NCBI RefSeq assembly: GCF_038396785.1
Contig: NZ_CP151087.1
Location: forward strand, 4,154,001-4,218,000
Length of the DNA: 64,000 nt
Reading direction: 5' to 3'
DNA from: Sphingobacterium thalpophilum
GTDB taxonomy: Bacteria; Bacteroidota; Bacteroidia; Sphingobacteriales; Sphingobacteriaceae
Part shown: piece after piece, positions 63,561-64,000 of the stretch
How positions within the stretch are numbered: the first letter of the stretch is position 1
Layout: the number at the start of each line of letters is the position of its first letter
Made by a program: the position numbers and the translations under genes
Notes under the pieces: generated by a model
The model's input: only the letters and a program-made list of their open reading frames with translations
What the model was told of the DNA's origin: nothing
Databases searched by the model: none

Positions 63561-63670
63561 CAAAAGAAACGAAAGATATTTAAAAATAATATATAAAGAA
63601 CTTTTCATAATTTAGGTTAATAATTGGTTAGGTAAAGCTCGGAGTTCCCCACTTCGAGCTTTTATTTTTT
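63561..63670 (+). ncRNA. Candidate small RNA
   Basis: The promoter above should start transcription near 63561, and a terminator ends at 63670. The roughly 110 nt between them contain no ATG, are A-rich at the 5' side and end in a stable hairpin. No known RNA family was recognised. It could instead be the leader of a gene displaced by the insertion sequence. Confidence 0.4.
63634..63670 (+). terminator. Intrinsic terminator of the candidate small RNA
   Basis: AAAGCTCGGAG (63634-63644) pairs with CTTCGAGCTTT (63652-63662) around a 7-nt loop, with one G/U pair, followed by TATTTTTT. Confidence 0.85.
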
Positions 63671-63733
63671 CTAGACACCTGTTTCAAGTCGTGTTTCAAT
63701 GGATCATACCGAAAGTTTGGGGGGTAATCATTT

Positions 63734-64000
63734 TTAAGCATACAATTTCATCACTCTGTACAGGAAGAATGTTGTATCCCTTACTCCACGGAAGACGCTC
63801 CTGAAAGCTTTGAGTTTTGCATTGAAGGACTTTGCGGATGCATTGGTGCTTCTATTGTCGAAGTAGTGGAGAATGTATTGATGATGTGCTGCAATGGATC
63901 TTGCGACACTCTCGAATGAAGCAATACCCGCGTTCTCAACCTGGTTGTGCCACAGTCCTAACTTTGTGAAAGCAACTTTTTTATCCCTGCATTTATTGAA
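63734..64000 (-). mobile_element. ISL3-like transposase, C-terminal fragment
   Basis: Eighty-eight codons plus a stop on the minus strand; the gene enters from the right edge. The translation contains ENAGIASFESVARS, then HYFDNRSTNASAKSFNAK and LKAFRSVFRGVRDTTFFLYR, the C-terminal signature of ISL3-type (ISAon1-like) transposases common in Bacteroidota, with the catalytic-region NASAKSFN segment. The frame is open to the edge. The element's terminal inverted repeat and target duplication could not be defined from this side alone. Confidence 0.85.

Larger units (their letters stand above)
63216..63733. other. 518-bp region between nadE and the transposase gene
   Basis: There is no credible protein gene here. 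It holds a minus-strand -7 box for nadE, a repeated TTTTAAC/GTTAAA region, a plus-strand promoter, about 110 transcribed bases without an ATG, an intrinsic terminator, and probably the outer end of the insertion sequence somewhere after 63670. An 83-codon minus-strand frame at 63357-63608 looks accidental because it crosses the promoter. Confidence 0.6.

Noticed and set aside
63357..63608. An 83-codon minus-strand frame next to the insertion sequence
   Set aside because: It runs through the plus-strand promoter and operator-like repeats and has no recognisable domain.

Overview
The window looks like chromosomal DNA of a Bacteroidota species, most likely a Sphingobacteriaceae member such as Sphingobacterium. 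The indicators are a SusC/SusD pair, a Nudix-type AraR regulator, a fused RhaD aldolase/dehydrogenase, a short epsilon subunit of ATP synthase, promoters of the TAnnTTTG type, and an AT-rich background. No tRNA, rRNA or CRISPR array was seen. The genus is an inference from gene content; no database was searched.

Region 1 (1-10909, minus strand) is a branched-chain amino acid operon read leftwards: ilvE, ilvD, ilvB, ilvN, a DinB-like gene, ilvC, leuC, leuD, a ModF-like double ABC ATPase, and the first 29 codons of leuB. It supplies all common ilv steps after threonine deamination plus the leucine-specific isomerase. leuA is not in the window. Two perfect 13-bp hairpins sit between genes of the operon, and three TTATCCACA sequences cluster at its distal end.

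Region 2 (11251-14096, minus strand) holds atpD-atpC with a well-formed promoter and terminator, and an exported coiled-coil membrane protein of unknown role.

Region 3 (14242-26544) is an L-arabinose/arabinan block. A Nudix-family AraR regulator is divergent from araB-araD-araA, an SSS-family sodium/sugar symporter, a galM-type lipoprotein, two exported GH51 arabinofuranosidases and a GH43 gene broken by an internal deletion.

Region 4 (26599-29143, minus strand) is a two-gene unit: a cNMP/CBS/DUF294 protein and a DEDDh exonuclease.

Region 5 (29318-54158, plus strand) is an L-rhamnose and pectin block: rhaT, rhaD fused to a dehydrogenase, rhaI, rhaB, susC, susD, a PhyH-family dioxygenase, a TIM-barrel isomerase, a GH106-like rhamnosidase, two GH28 polygalacturonases flanking a catalytically dead short GH28-like protein, a CocE/S15 hydrolase, an M28 peptidase and a large beta-helix protein. 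The natural reading is a rhamnogalacturonan utilisation locus: depolymerase, debranching and import functions feed rhamnose into RhaI-RhaB-RhaD.

Region 6 (54164-60606) is a divergent pair: a minus-strand operon rbsK - GH127-like - GRP sugar transporter - CE7 acetyl esterase, and a plus-strand GntR regulator with a sugar-sensing domain. It probably handles another pectin-derived sugar.

Region 7 (60715-64000) holds a DUF4136 lipoprotein, glutamine-dependent NAD synthetase, a promoter-terminator pair bracketing about 110 nt without an open reading frame (a candidate small RNA), and the 3' end of an ISL3-like transposase gene running off the right edge.

The most interesting signals are a CAGGATA element repeated at 10-bp spacing upstream of susC, phyH and the GntR/rbsK pair (with one copy before rhaT), the in-frame dead GH28 paralogue, the GH43 deletion scar, the candidate small RNA, and the TTATCCACA cluster.
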